Made by a program: the position numbers and the translations under genes
NCBI RefSeq assembly: GCF_000745265.1
Contig: NZ_JQNN01000001.1
Span: 2,728,001 to 2,792,000, forward strand
Reading direction: 5' to 3'
Source of the DNA: Massilia sp. 9096
Lineage (GTDB): Bacteria; Pseudomonadota; Gammaproteobacteria; Burkholderiales; Burkholderiaceae_D
Length of the DNA: 64,000 bases
Notes under the pieces: generated by a model
Told to the model about the DNA's origin: nothing
Database searches by the model: none
The model's input: the letters and a program-made list of their open reading frames with translations, nothing else
Part shown: positions 1 to 9,119 of the stretch, in pieces
How the letters are laid out: the number at the start of each line of letters is the position of its first letter
Numbering within the stretch: the first letter of the stretch is position 1

Positions 1-49
1 TTTTTGTAACGAAAATTGTTGAAGCGCTTGCCACTCCGGTTGACCCGCT

Positions 50-70
50 AAATGATAATGGTTATCATTT
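50..70. promoter_or_regulatory. Fur box upstream of the PepSY/ApbE operon
   Basis: Perfect inverted repeat with arms AAATGATAA and TTATCATTT around a TGG centre, matching the classical Fur box. It ends five bases before the first ATG of the operon, so iron-loaded Fur would block transcription or translation initiation. The call rests on the motif and the iron-related neighbours. Confidence 0.85.
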
Positions 71-74
71 GCGA

Positions 75-758
75 ATGAATGCTCATCTGCCCACGGCCCG
101 ACCTGCCGCCAACGACGCCGCCACGCCCGTCCCCGCCCTGCCGGGCGCCCGGCGCGCGCTTTGGCTGCGCCAGCTGCACCAGTGGCACTGGATCAGCTCG
201 GCCATGTGCCTGATGGCGATGCTGCTATTTAGTATTACCGGGTTCACGCTCAACCACGCCGCCCAGATCGAGGCCAGGCCGGCCGTCACCCGCCTCAAGG
301 GGCAGCTGCCGGCCGGCCTGCAGCGCCAGCTGGCCGAATTCGCCGCCACGCACGCCGACGCCAACCTGCCGCTGCCGCCCGAGCTGGCCGACTGGGCCGA
401 ACACTGCTTCCCGGTCGAGGTGCGCGGCAAGCGCGCCGAATGGAGCGAGGAAGACGCCTACGTCGCCCTGCCGCGTCCGGGCGGCGACGCCTGGCTGCGC
501 ATCGGCGTGGACGGCAAGGCCGAATACGAAAAGACCGACCGTGGCTGGATCTCCTGGCTCAACGACATGCACAAGGGCCGCAACGCGGGGCCCGTGTGGA
601 GCTGGTTCATCGACATCTTCGCCGGCGCCTGCCTGGTGTTTTGCATCACCGGTTTCCTGATCCTGAAATACCACGCCGCCAACCGGCGCTCGACCTGGCC
701 GGTGATCGGCTTCGGCATCGTGCTGCCGATCGTGCTGGCCCTGCTGTTCGTGCACTGA
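75..758 (+). CDS. PepSY-associated transmembrane protein
   Basis: About 227 residues from the ATG at 75; an upstream TTG at 69 is a weaker start. One membrane helix lies at roughly residues 38-62, after a His/Trp-rich LHQWHW stretch. A periplasmic PepSY-like domain follows, and two further helices lie near the C-terminus (about 185-203 and 210-226). Proteins of this type sit in ferric-siderophore uptake or reduction operons and are thought to move electrons across the inner membrane, with helix histidines as possible haem ligands. It is the first gene after the Fur box and is followed by DUF2271, DUF4198, ApbE and a diflavin reductase, which supports an iron-reductase role. Electron transfer by this protein is inferred. 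Confidence 0.8.
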   Translation: MNAHLPTARPAANDAATPVPALPGARRALWLRQLHQWHWISSAMCLMAMLLFSITGFTLNHAAQIEARPAVTRLKGQLPAGLQRQLAEFAATHADANLPLPPELADWAEHCFPVEVRGKRAEWSEEDAYVALPRPGGDAWLRIGVDGKAEYEKTDRGWISWLNDMHKGRNAGPVWSWFIDIFAGACLVFCITGFLILKYHAANRRSTWPVIGFGIVLPIVLALLFVH

Positions 759-790
759 CCCTTCCGACCATCGACTACCGAAAGCCATCC

Positions 791-1303
791 ATGAAACTGA
801 CCCACTCGCTTGCCCTGACCCTGCCGCTCGCATCGAGCTGGGCGATGGCCGCCGACCTGACCGTGAAGTTCGACCTGCCGCAGCTGAACGTCGCCGAGTA
901 CCACAAGCCCTACGTCGCGATCTGGATCGAGCGCCCGGACCAGAGCGTCGCGTCGACGCTGGCGGTGCTGTATGACGTCAAGAAGCGCGACAACGCCGGC
1001 GCCAAATGGGTCAAGGATCTGCGCACCTGGTGGCGCAAGGCCGGTCGCGACATGACCCTGCCGATGGATGGCGTGAGCGGGGCGACGCGCCCGGCCGGCA
1101 TGCAGACCTTGAGCTTCCCGGCGGCGCGCAACGGCATCGACAAGCTGCCGGCCGGCGATTACAAGCTGGTGCTCGAGGTCGCGCGCGAGGCGGGCGGGCG
1201 CGAAGTCGTGCACGTGCCGTTCACGCTGCCGGCCAAGGGCAAGGTCGAGGCCAAGGCTGCGGGCAAGGAAGAAGTCGGCGCGGTGTCGCTGGCGATTCAG
1301 TAA
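791..1303 (+). CDS. DUF2271 periplasmic protein, likely covalently flavinylated
   Basis: 170 residues with a Sec signal peptide (cleavage after SWAMA, about residue 20). The mature protein is a small beta-rich DUF2271 domain. Residues 93-99 read DGVSGAT, which matches the ApbE target consensus D-x-x-S/T-G-A-S/T; Thr99 would be the FMN acceptor. The gene for an ApbE-type FMN transferase is two genes downstream in the same operon. The protein is therefore best read as a periplasmic one-FMN electron carrier between the PepSY membrane protein and ferric substrates. The family and motif are visible; flavinylation and the electron path are inferred. The gene starts 32 bases after the PepSY stop. 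Confidence 0.82.
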   Translation: MKLTHSLALTLPLASSWAMAADLTVKFDLPQLNVAEYHKPYVAIWIERPDQSVASTLAVLYDVKKRDNAGAKWVKDLRTWWRKAGRDMTLPMDGVSGATRPAGMQTLSFPAARNGIDKLPAGDYKLVLEVAREAGGREVVHVPFTLPAKGKVEAKAAGKEEVGAVSLAIQ

Positions 1304-1324
1304 TTCATTGAATAGGAGACCGTC

Positions 1325-2155
1325 ATGCAGACCAGGTTCATGAAGCAGTTCGCGATCGCCATCGCGCTGGCCGCGGCGGCCTGCGCCGCCCAGGCCCATC
1401 GCCAGTGGATGATCCCGAACACCAGCACGATCGAAAGCGAGAACGGGCGCGAAGCCTGGGTGACCATCGACGGTGCGATCTCGGAAAGCCTGTTCGAGGC
1501 CGACTTCATGCCGCTGCGCCTGGACGGCCTGACGGTGACCGACCCGGACGGCGCCACCGCGCCGGCCCCTGCCGCCACGCTCGGCAAGCACCGCTCGACG
1601 GTCGACATCCGCCTGCCCAAGGACGGCACCTACCGCATCAGCCTGGCCGCGACCAGCGTCATGGGCAGCTATAAATTGAACGGCGAGATGAAGCGCTTCC
1701 GCGCCACCGAGCAGACCGTGAAGAACGAGATCCCGGCCGGCGCCACCGAGGTGCGCAGCGTGACCACCATGCAGCGCCAGGACACCTTCGTGACCCTCAA
1801 TCAGCCCAGCGCCGGCGCCCTGAAAGCCACCGGCACGGGCCTGGAGATGGTGCCCTTGACCAGCCCGACCGAGCTGCGCGCCGGCGAACAGGCGCGGGTG
1901 CGCTTCCTGCTCAACGGCCAGCCGCTGCCGAACTTCCCGTTTTCCATGATCCCGGGCGGCGTCAAGTACCGCGGCACGCTGGGCGAAGTGCGCTTCGCCA
2001 CCGACGCCAAGGGCGAAGCCAGCATCGCCCTGCCACCGGCCAACCAGTACTGGCTGAGCGCCGCCTATCCGGTGCCGACCGCCGACACCCCGCACGGCCC
2101 GCCGGAAGGCAAGCGCTACGCCTATTCGGCGACGCTGGAAGTGCTGCCGCAGTAA
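1325..2155 (+). CDS. DUF4198 periplasmic protein
   Basis: 276 residues with a signal peptide ending in ACAAQA, after which the mature protein starts HRQWMIP, as is usual for DUF4198 proteins whose early histidine could bind metal. The remainder looks like two beta-sandwich domains (about 25-130 and 170-276). A GGAGACC ribosome-binding site precedes the ATG. DUF4198 genes recur beside TonB receptors and PepSY/ApbE iron operons, and some relatives are linked to nickel or cobalt uptake. Here it probably binds or presents the metal or siderophore in the periplasm. The exact ligand is unknown. Confidence 0.8.
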   Translation: MQTRFMKQFAIAIALAAAACAAQAHRQWMIPNTSTIESENGREAWVTIDGAISESLFEADFMPLRLDGLTVTDPDGATAPAPAATLGKHRSTVDIRLPKDGTYRISLAATSVMGSYKLNGEMKRFRATEQTVKNEIPAGATEVRSVTTMQRQDTFVTLNQPSAGALKATGTGLEMVPLTSPTELRAGEQARVRFLLNGQPLPNFPFSMIPGGVKYRGTLGEVRFATDAKGEASIALPPANQYWLSAAYPVPTADTPHGPPEGKRYAYSATLEVLPQ

Positions 2156-2178
2156 GCCGGCCGCCGCTACTCGATCGC

Positions 2179-3216
2179 ATGCGCGCCGTCCTCGTCCCGC
2201 TCGACATCGACCCCGGCCTGGCGCCCGCCGGCAGCCGCCAGGCCCAGCTGGGCGGGAGCACGATGGGCACCCGCTGGTCGGCGCGCCTCATGCTGCCGCC
2301 CGGCGTGGATGCGGACCTGGACGCCGCATTGCAGGCCGAGCTGGACGAAATCAATGCCCAGATGAGCCACTGGGCGCCGGACTCGCTGCTCTCGCGCTAC
2401 AACACGGCGCCGGCCGGCAGCTGGCATGCGCTGCCGCCGCAGTTCCATGAAGTGATCGATTACGCGCTGCAGGTCGCACGCGACAGCGGCGGCGCCTACG
2501 ATCCGGCGGCCGGCGACCTCGTCGACCTGTGGGGCTTCGGCCCGGGCGCAGGCGCCAACAAACGGTATGACCAGGCCGGTTTCTATGCGCCCTCGGCGGC
2601 CTCGGTCGCCGCCCTGCTCGCGCGCCGCGCCCGCACGCGCGCATGCGCGCACGCCCTGCTCGACGGCGCCAACCGGCGCCTGCTGCAGCCGGGCGGCGTG
2701 ACGCTCGATTTGTCCGCGGTGGCGAAAGGCTATGCGGTCGACCGCCTGGCGCTGTGCCTGGAACGCCACGGCGTGCGCCACTACCTGGTCGAGATCGGCG
2801 GCGAACTGCGCGGCGCCGGCGTCAAGGGCGACGGCCAGCCGTGGTGGGTCGAGGTCGAAGGCGTGCCGGACGCCGACGGCGCTGCCGGCGAGCAGCCGGT
2901 GGTGGCCCTGCACGGCCTGGCGATCGCCACCTCGGGCGACTACCGCCGCTACTTCCAGCAAGCCCGGCGGCGCGTGCCGCACACGCTCGACCCGCGCACC
3001 GGCCAGCCGGTCGCCCATGGCCTGGCCTCGGTCACGGTGCTGGCCAGCACCTGCATGCAGGCCGATGCGCTGTCCACGGCGATCACCGTGCTCGGCCCCC
3101 AAGCCGGCATGGCCTTCGCCGAGCGGCGCGCCGTGGCGGCGCGCTTCCTGCTGCGCCGGCCGGACGGCGGCCTGCTCGAATCGGCCTCGCCGGCCTGGCG
3201 CGCGATGCTGCAATGA
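2179..3216 (+). CDS. apbE: FAD:protein FMN transferase (ApbE family)
   Basis: 345 residues. It transfers FMN from FAD to Ser/Thr of target proteins in a magnesium-dependent reaction. Family signatures are present in order: MGTRWSARL near residue 30, LDLSAVAKGYAVD near 180, EIGGELR near 205, TLDPRTGQP near 275 and ADALSTA near 295, covering the FAD- and metal-binding sites. Oddly the N-terminus shows no Sec signal or lipobox, although ApbE usually works outside the cytoplasm, so export or the site of flavinylation is unclear. Its probable substrate is the DUF2271 protein of the same operon. It ends eight bases before the reductase gene. Confidence 0.92.
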   Translation: MRAVLVPLDIDPGLAPAGSRQAQLGGSTMGTRWSARLMLPPGVDADLDAALQAELDEINAQMSHWAPDSLLSRYNTAPAGSWHALPPQFHEVIDYALQVARDSGGAYDPAAGDLVDLWGFGPGAGANKRYDQAGFYAPSAASVAALLARRARTRACAHALLDGANRRLLQPGGVTLDLSAVAKGYAVDRLALCLERHGVRHYLVEIGGELRGAGVKGDGQPWWVEVEGVPDADGAAGEQPVVALHGLAIATSGDYRRYFQQARRRVPHTLDPRTGQPVAHGLASVTVLASTCMQADALSTAITVLGPQAGMAFAERRAVAARFLLRRPDGGLLESASPAWRAMLQ

Positions 3217-3223
3217 GGATGCA

Positions 3224-4585
3224 ATGATCCTCACCCTGGACCCGTTGCGCCTGGGCGGCGCCGCGCTGCTGAGCGCCGGCTGGCTGGCCCTGTGCCTGGA
3301 CGCCTGGCGCCGCCGTCTGCGCGCCGAGATCATCGACAGCATGCCGGCCGACTGGCTGGTCGTGCACGCCAGCCAGACCGGCAACGCCGAATTCCTGGCC
3401 GAGCGTACCGCCGCCCTGCTCGCCACCGGCGGCCTGCGCGCGCGCGCCGTCGGCATGTCCACGTTCGATGCCGCCGCCCTCGAGCACGCGACGCGCATAC
3501 TGTTCGTCGTCTCGACCTACGGCGAAGGCGACGCGCCCGACGCCGCGGCGCGCTTTGCCGGCACCTTGATGACGGGCGGCGCCGATCCACGAAAACTGAG
3601 CCATCTGCACTACGCCGTGCTGGCGCTGGGCGACCGCAGCTATGCCAACTTTTGCGGCTTCGGGCGTGCGCTCGACGCCTGGCTGGCGCAGCATGGCGCG
3701 ACAAGCCTGTTCGAACGCATCGACGTCGACCGCGGCGACCCCGCGGCGCTGGCCGCATGGCAGCAGTACGCCGCGCGCCTGGCCGGCACCTTCGATTCTC
3801 CCGACTGGGAAGCGCCCGGCTACGGCGAATGGCGCATCCTCGAGCGCACGCTGCTCAATCCCGGCAGCGCCGGCGCGCCCTTGTTTCGTATCGCGCTGGC
3901 CCCGCTCGACGGCGCCCTGCCCGCCTGGGAGGCCGGCGACCTGGCCCAGGTCAGCGCGCCGGGCGACCCCGAGCACCCGCGCGAATACTCGGTCGCCTCC
4001 ACGCCGATGGAAGGCCGGCTCGAGCTGCTGGTGCGCCTGCAGCGGCACGCCGACGGCACGCCCGGCGCCGCTTCCGGCTGGCTGTGCGCAGGCGCCGACG
4101 CGCACGCGCGCGTACGCCTGCGCCTGCGCGCGCACGGGCGCTTCCGCCTGGGCGAGAATGCCGAGCGGCCGCTGATCGCGATCGGCAACGGCAGCGGCCT
4201 GGCCGGCCTGCGCGGCCTGATCCGCGCGCGCATCGAACGCGGCGTGATCGAGAACTGGCTGCTGTTCGGCGAGCGCAACGCCGCCCACGACTTCCTGCTG
4301 CGCGACGAACTCGAAGGCTGGCGCGCCCAAGGCAGCCTGCAGCGCCTGGACCTGGCGTTCTCGCGCGACGGCGCGGCGCCCGACGAACGGCGCTACGTCC
4401 AGCACCTGCTGCGCGAACAGGCCGCCACCCTGCGCGACTGGATCGAGCGCGGGGCCGCCATCTACGTCTGCGGCAGCCTGCAGGGCATGGCCGGCGGCGT
4501 GCACGCGGCGCTCGTGGACATCCTCGGTCACGAGCGGCTCGACGCACTGGACGCGCAAGGCCGCTACCGCCGCGACGTGTACTGA
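3224..4585 (+). CDS. Membrane-anchored NADPH diflavin reductase (sulfite-reductase flavoprotein type)
   Basis: 453 residues. An N-terminal hydrophobic helix (about residues 8-26) is followed by a flavodoxin domain (ASQTGNAEFLAER phosphate loop, about 45-190). A ferredoxin-NADP reductase-like FAD/NADPH module follows (REYSVAS FAD motif near 250, IGNGSGLAGLRG NADPH motif near 325) and the chain ends in RDVY, as in cytochrome P450/CysJ-type reductases. The usual connecting domain is short. It takes electrons from cytoplasmic NADPH. Because it is anchored and co-transcribed with a PepSY membrane protein and ApbE, it is more likely the electron donor of an iron-reducing chain than part of sulfite assimilation. 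Confidence 0.88.
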   Translation: MILTLDPLRLGGAALLSAGWLALCLDAWRRRLRAEIIDSMPADWLVVHASQTGNAEFLAERTAALLATGGLRARAVGMSTFDAAALEHATRILFVVSTYGEGDAPDAAARFAGTLMTGGADPRKLSHLHYAVLALGDRSYANFCGFGRALDAWLAQHGATSLFERIDVDRGDPAALAAWQQYAARLAGTFDSPDWEAPGYGEWRILERTLLNPGSAGAPLFRIALAPLDGALPAWEAGDLAQVSAPGDPEHPREYSVASTPMEGRLELLVRLQRHADGTPGAASGWLCAGADAHARVRLRLRAHGRFRLGENAERPLIAIGNGSGLAGLRGLIRARIERGVIENWLLFGERNAAHDFLLRDELEGWRAQGSLQRLDLAFSRDGAAPDERRYVQHLLREQAATLRDWIERGAAIYVCGSLQGMAGGVHAALVDILGHERLDALDAQGRYRRDVY

Positions 4586-4639
4586 GGCCGTCGACCGCCA
4601 GCGCGTCCAGCTTGCCTGTCCCGCGCACGCGCGCCTGCC

Positions 4640-5056
4640 TTCCCCGACAGCGCCGTCCACGCAGTCCATCGCGCACCGGGCGACTACCCGGCGGGCAAGC
4701 AGGGCGACGTGCTGGCGGTGACGTTTACCGTCGCCGGCATTGCCTGCATCGGCATGAACGGCGGCCCGGCCTGCCGCCACAGCGATGCGTTTTCCTCCCA
4801 GATCGCGACCGACGACCAGGAAGAAACCGATCGCCTGTGGCACGCCATCGTCGACAACGGCGGCCAGGAAAGCGCCTGCGGCTGGTGCAAGGACCGCTGG
4901 GGCCTGTCCTGGCAGATCACCCCACGCGCGCTGATCGCGGCCATTTCCGACCCCGATCCGGCCGCTGCCAAACGGGCTTTCGAAGCCATGATGGAAATGG
5001 CGAAAATCGACATCGCGGCCATTGAAGCAGCCCGTCGCGGCGCGTTCGAACGTTAA
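4640..5056 (+). pseudogene. N-terminally truncated VOC-family protein (PhnB/glyoxalase-like)
   Basis: The readable frame starts at FPDSAVHAV (4640), the middle of the first beta-strand region of small VOC proteins, and continues through a GMNGGP strand, the CGWCKDRWGLSWQ signature and the usual C-terminal helices ending FER. Upstream in this frame there is no start codon before the TGA at 4583, so roughly the first 25 residues, including the conserved opening strand and an early metal-ligand region, are missing. Internal GTG starts (for example 4709) would give only a partial fold. It abuts the reductase stop at 4585, suggesting a deletion that removed the 5' end and its promoter. Confidence 0.75.
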
Positions 5057-5506
5057 CCCGCGTAGGATCATACCTACACAATCCATCACTTCCGTTAAAT
5101 TCTGCACTTTGCAAATTGGGAATTCGACTACCGAGCTTCACTGTTTTGGCGCCCCCTTGGCGCGGAGTTCTGCCGCAGCGCCGTGCCTTGGTATTGAATA
5201 ATCATCCGACTGGAGCGGGTTTCCAGAGCAGGCACGTCAGTTCACATTGACTGTCAACTGCGTTGTAATTACATAATTTGTTCTGTAGGAGCACGCTTAC
5301 ACAAGAAAAAATTCTCCATATCCCTAGCCGACATACTTTGCTCACCCGGCGGGTGCTCTGTGTCTCAATCCTGGAAGCCAAGCCTGCGCCCCAATGCGTC
5401 GCATCCCCGCCACGGATTCGTCGGAATTGATGAAATCGGTGACCGCGATACAAAAATACAATATGATTTCCTATTGGAAATTTTATAAAATGGTCTCTTC
5501 GCTGAG
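5057..5506. other. Intergenic region, more AT-rich, upstream of the chemoreceptor
   Basis: No convincing gene on either strand. Its second half is clearly AT-richer than the surroundings. Just before the chemoreceptor there is a short inverted repeat TTTCC-tatt-GGAAA (5468-5481) followed by TATAAAAT (about 5485), which could be a -10 element. I could not assign a riboswitch or small RNA here. Confidence 0.4.
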
Positions 5507-7639
5507 ATGACAAACAGCCAATACTTGTTAACCTATCCAAACCGAATGCTCACTTCCGCCTCCGCCCCGCTTTCGCCGACGATCGATATCCGCGTTGACC
5601 TCGCGCGCGCCGCACTCGACGCCATCCACCGCACCCAGGCGGTGGTCGAATTCGACATGGATGGCCACGTCCTGCACGCCAACCAGAACTTCCTGGACGC
5701 GATGGGCTATGCGCTGCCCGAGGTGGTCGGCAAGCATCACCGCATGTTCTGCACCGATGCTTTCACGCATTCCTACGCCTACACCGAATTCTGGGAAGCG
5801 CTGACCAGCGGCCATCCGAGCACCGGCGAATACATGCGCCTGTCGAGCAAGGGCACGCCGGTGTGGCTGCAGGCGTCCTACAACCCGGTGTTCGACGGCG
5901 AGGGCAAGCCGGTCAAGGTGATCAAGTTCGCGACCGACATCACGGTCTCCAAGCAGATGCAGGCCGAGAACGCGGCCAAGATCGACGCCATCCAGCGCGT
6001 CCAGGCCGTGATCGAATTCGACCTCGAGGGCCACGTCATCCACGCCAACGAGCACTTCCTCGAGACGCTCGGCTACACGCTGGAGGAAATCCGCGGCCGC
6101 CATCACCGCATGTTCTGCGACGCCGCCTACGCGGCGAGCATGGAATACATCACCTTCTGGGAGCACCTGGCCGGCGGCCAGGTCCACGCAGGCCAGTTCA
6201 AGCGGCGCCACAAGAGCGGACGCGAAGTCTGGATCCACGCTTCGTACAACCCGGTGCTGGGCCCGGACGGCAAGCCGGTCAAGGTGATCAAGTACGCCAC
6301 CGACGTCACCGCGCAAACCCAGCGCAACGCCGACTTCGAAGGCAAGATGGCCGCCATCGACCGCTCGCAGGCGGTGATCGAGTTCGACCTGCACGGGCGT
6401 GTACTGCAGGCGAACGCCAACTTCCTCGACGCCATGGGCTACTCGCTCGACGACATCCGCGGCCAGCACCACCGCCTGTTCTGCGATCCGTCGCTGGCCG
6501 GTTCGCCGGAGTACCTGGCGTTCTGGGAGCGCCTCGGGCGCGGCGAATTCAACGCCGGCGAATACCGCCGCGTGACCAAGTCGGGCAAAGAGATCTGGCT
6601 GCTGGCCTCGTACAACCCGATCTTCGACGTCGAGGGCAAGCCGGTCAAGATCGTCAAGTTCGCCACCGACATTACCCAGCGCAAGCGCCAGGATGCCGAG
6701 ATCAAGGGCAAGCTCGATTCGATCGGGCGCTCGCAAGCCGTGATCGAATTCGACCTGCGCGGCAATGTGCTTACCGCGAACGACAACTTCCTGCGCACCA
6801 TGGGCTACACGCTGGACGAGCTCGAAGGCCAGCACCACAGCATGTTCTGCGAGAGCGAGCTGGTGAAAAGCGCGGCCTACCGCCACTTCTGGGCCAACCT
6901 GGCGCAGGGCCAGTTCCAGACCGGCCGCTTCAAGCGCCGCGGCAAGCACGACGCCGACATCTGGATCCTGGCGACCTACAATCCGATCCTCGACGTCGAC
7001 GGCAAGCCGTACAAGGTCGTGAAATTCGCGATGGACGTGACCGAGCAGGTGCACCGCGAAGAGCTGGTCAGCGCCAAGGTCAGCGCGATTTCCGGCGTGC
7101 TGGCCGAACTGACCGAGTCGATCGCCATGATCGCCCAGAGTTCGCAGCAGTCGGCCGGCCTGGCCGGCCAGACCCAGGCCGACGCCGCCGCCGGCAGCAA
7201 GCTGCTGGGCCGCTCGCGCCAGTCGATCGAAGCGATCCAGCAAGCCTCGAGCAGTGTGCACGACATCATCGACACCATCAGCGAGATCGCCGGCCAGACC
7301 CACCTGCTGGCCTTCAACGCGGCGATCGAGGCGGCGCGCGCCGGCGAACACGGCAAGGGTTTCTCGGTGGTCGCCAACGAAGTGCGCAAGCTGGCCGAGA
7401 AGTCGGCGCTGGCGGCGCGCGAGATCGACAAGCTGATCAGCGAGACCGTCAACCGCGTCGGCGAAGGCACGCGCCTGGCCGGCGAAGTCGAGGAAGCGTT
7501 CGGGCGCATCGTCGGCTCGGTCGGCAAGTCCGGCGAATCGATCGAACAGATCCACGCCTCGACCACGGCCCAGGCCAGCGCCACGCGCAACGCCTCGGCG
7601 CTGCTGACCGAGCTGGAAAGAATCGCCAGGGAGTCCTGA
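5507..7639 (+). CDS. Soluble chemoreceptor with four tandem PAS domains
   Basis: 710 residues with no membrane segment. Four PAS domains repeat with a period of about 122 residues (starting near 40, 163, 285 and 407). Each contains HHRMFC or a close variant and a YNP-(I/V)-DxxGKPxKV motif, and each is followed by a D-x-T linker. A methyl-accepting signalling domain occupies about 530-710, with the hairpin tip [20 protein letters not shown]. The PAS type resembles BdlA and aerotaxis-like sensors that bind haem or flavin and control biofilm dispersal or redox taxis. The repeats are also similar at DNA level. The start is either ATG 5507 or ATG 5546; neither has a strong ribosome site. It is followed after three bases by a CheW-type gene. 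Confidence 0.9.
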   Translation: MTNSQYLLTYPNRMLTSASAPLSPTIDIRVDLARAALDAIHRTQAVVEFDMDGHVLHANQNFLDAMGYALPEVVGKHHRMFCTDAFTHSYAYTEFWEALTSGHPSTGEYMRLSSKGTPVWLQASYNPVFDGEGKPVKVIKFATDITVSKQMQAENAAKIDAIQRVQAVIEFDLEGHVIHANEHFLETLGYTLEEIRGRHHRMFCDAAYAASMEYITFWEHLAGGQVHAGQFKRRHKSGREVWIHASYNPVLGPDGKPVKVIKYATDVTAQTQRNADFEGKMAAIDRSQAVIEFDLHGRVLQANANFLDAMGYSLDDIRGQHHRLFCDPSLAGSPEYLAFWERLGRGEFNAGEYRRVTKSGKEIWLLASYNPIFDVEGKPVKIVKFATDITQRKRQDAEIKGKLDSIGRSQAVIEFDLRGNVLTANDNFLRTMGYTLDELEGQHHSMFCESELVKSAAYRHFWANLAQGQFQTGRFKRRGKHDADIWILATYNPILDVDGKPYKVVKFAMDVTEQVHREELVSAKVSAISGVLAELTESIAMIAQSSQQSAGLAGQTQADAAAGSKLLGRSRQSIEAIQQASSSVHDIIDTISEIAGQTHLLAFNAAIEAARAGEHGKGFSVVANEVRKLAEKSALAAREIDKLISETVNRVGEGTRLAGEVEEAFGRIVGSVGKSGESIEQIHASTTAQASATRNASALLTELERIARES

Positions 7640-7642
7640 GCG

Positions 7643-9055
7643 ATGGCGGTATCGAATGCCTTGTGCCTGGCCGAATTCGGCATCGGCGCGCTGCGCCTGG
7701 GCGTGCCGGTCGAAGCGGTGGTCGAAGCCATCCCCTTGCCGGCGGCGCCCGATCGATTGCCGCGCCGGCGCGGCGCGCTGGCCGGCGTCGTCGAGCATCA
7801 CGGCCGGCTGGTGCCGGTGGTCGACCTGGCGCGCTGGGTCGACGTGGGAGCGGTCGAGCACACCGGCGCCGGCGCGGGCATCCGCGCGGGCGCGCGCGTG
7901 CTGGTGCTGCACGAGGCGGGGCGCACGGTCGGCCTGAAGGTCGACGCCATCAACGGCCTGATCGACCTGCAGCCGGAGGACGTGACGCGCCTGCACCACG
8001 ACGACGATCCCGAGGAAGTCTTCCACAGCGCCGCGCGCACGCCCGAGGGCGGCCAGGTCCTGAGCCTGCTCGACACCGCCCGCCTGGCGCGCCTGGCGGC
8101 GGCGTGGAGCGACGACGCGGCCGCCGGCGCTGCCCACGCCGCTTCGAACGAGGCCGCGGGTGCACACGCAGATGCCGCCACGCGCCTGTACGCGCTGCTG
8201 CAAGTGGGCGCGCAGCAGCTGGCGGTGCCGGCCGAAGCCTTGACCGAAGTGATTCCGATGCCGGCTTTGGCCCGCTTCGGCGGCGGCATCGACAGCGCCT
8301 GGTGCAGCTGGCGCGGCCGCCATCTTGCGATCCTGCCGCCTGGCGCGCTGCTGGCGCAAGCCATCGACGAAACCCGCGACGAAGCCGCGCCGCTGCTGGC
8401 GGTCATCGAGCGCGACGGCCTGGCCCTGGGCCTGCCGGTGCGCGCGGCGCTGCGCCTGGACAGCTTCGCCGACGCCGGCCTGTCGGCCGCCGGCAGCGTG
8501 GTCGCGAGCACCTACGACCGCGACGGCGTGCCGGTCCAGCTGCTCGACGACGCCGCCCTGTTCGCGCGCTTTCCCGAAGCCGCGATCAGCGGCGACGGTG
8601 CGCCAGAGCGCGCGCACGGCGCCGGCCACGGCGCGCGGGGCGATTCTGCGGCGCACGGCGCCGGCAACGCCTGCGCCTACATCGTCTACGAGGCCGATGG
8701 CCTGGCCGCGGTCGCGATCGACGCGGTCGAGCGCATTCTCGGGCCGCACGAAGCGGCGGCCGCGCTGAAGGACGCGGACGGCGCAGCCTGCATGAACTGG
8801 GAAGGCCGGGCGATCCCGCTGCGCGAGCTGCGCGCGCCGGCGCAGGCGCAGCAGCCGGCGCCTCACCTGCTGCTGGTGCGTGGCGCGGACGGCCTGCATG
8901 CCTGCGCGGTGGCGCGCGTGCACATCCTGATCCCGCCGGGAGGCGGGCAGGTGTACCGGATCGGCAAGAACATCGAGTTCATCACCGCCAATGAAGGCGC
9001 GGCGCAGGCCAGCTACCGCATCGCCGACCTGGCCGCGCCGTCAGCAGCCGGGTGA
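7643..9055 (+). CDS. Triple CheW-domain scaffold protein
   Basis: 470 residues containing three CheW-like modules (about 1-160, 175-310 and 330-470) separated by Ala/Gly/His-rich linkers. Each module shows the hydrophobic VPxxxVxEVI-type strand and the G-x-V/W-x-G-R-x-(I/L)-P-x-x-D/L turn. CheW domains couple receptors to the kinase CheA. A three-domain version suggests a multivalent scaffold dedicated to the adjacent PAS receptor. No CheA, CheY or methylation enzyme is in the window, so it must plug into a system encoded elsewhere. The ATG lies three bases after the receptor stop, so the two are probably translationally coupled. Confidence 0.8.
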   Translation: MAVSNALCLAEFGIGALRLGVPVEAVVEAIPLPAAPDRLPRRRGALAGVVEHHGRLVPVVDLARWVDVGAVEHTGAGAGIRAGARVLVLHEAGRTVGLKVDAINGLIDLQPEDVTRLHHDDDPEEVFHSAARTPEGGQVLSLLDTARLARLAAAWSDDAAAGAAHAASNEAAGAHADAATRLYALLQVGAQQLAVPAEALTEVIPMPALARFGGGIDSAWCSWRGRHLAILPPGALLAQAIDETRDEAAPLLAVIERDGLALGLPVRAALRLDSFADAGLSAAGSVVASTYDRDGVPVQLLDDAALFARFPEAAISGDGAPERAHGAGHGARGDSAAHGAGNACAYIVYEADGLAAVAIDAVERILGPHEAAAALKDADGAACMNWEGRAIPLRELRAPAQAQQPAPHLLLVRGADGLHACAVARVHILIPPGGGQVYRIGKNIEFITANEGAAQASYRIADLAAPSAAG

Positions 9056-9119
9056 CCGGCGCCGCGCGCTGGTCTAGAATGGGCCGGGTCCGCGCACAGC
9101 GTCACCCATCCGCCACGCC

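Noticed and set aside
5057..5506. Possible riboswitch (cyclic-di-GMP type) before the chemoreceptor
   Set aside because: I could not match the conserved GEMM stems and loops on either strand; only an AT-rich stretch and a small inverted repeat are visible.
5202..5540. 112-codon minus-strand frame in the gap before the chemoreceptor
   Set aside because: No ribosome site, no recognisable motif, and it runs into the start of the real gene.
5528..8923. 1131-codon open frame on the minus strand opposite the chemoreceptor and CheW genes
   Set aside because: It mirrors the GC3 pattern of the plus-strand genes, has no domain signature and no ribosome site. The plus strand has clear PAS, MCP and CheW motifs.
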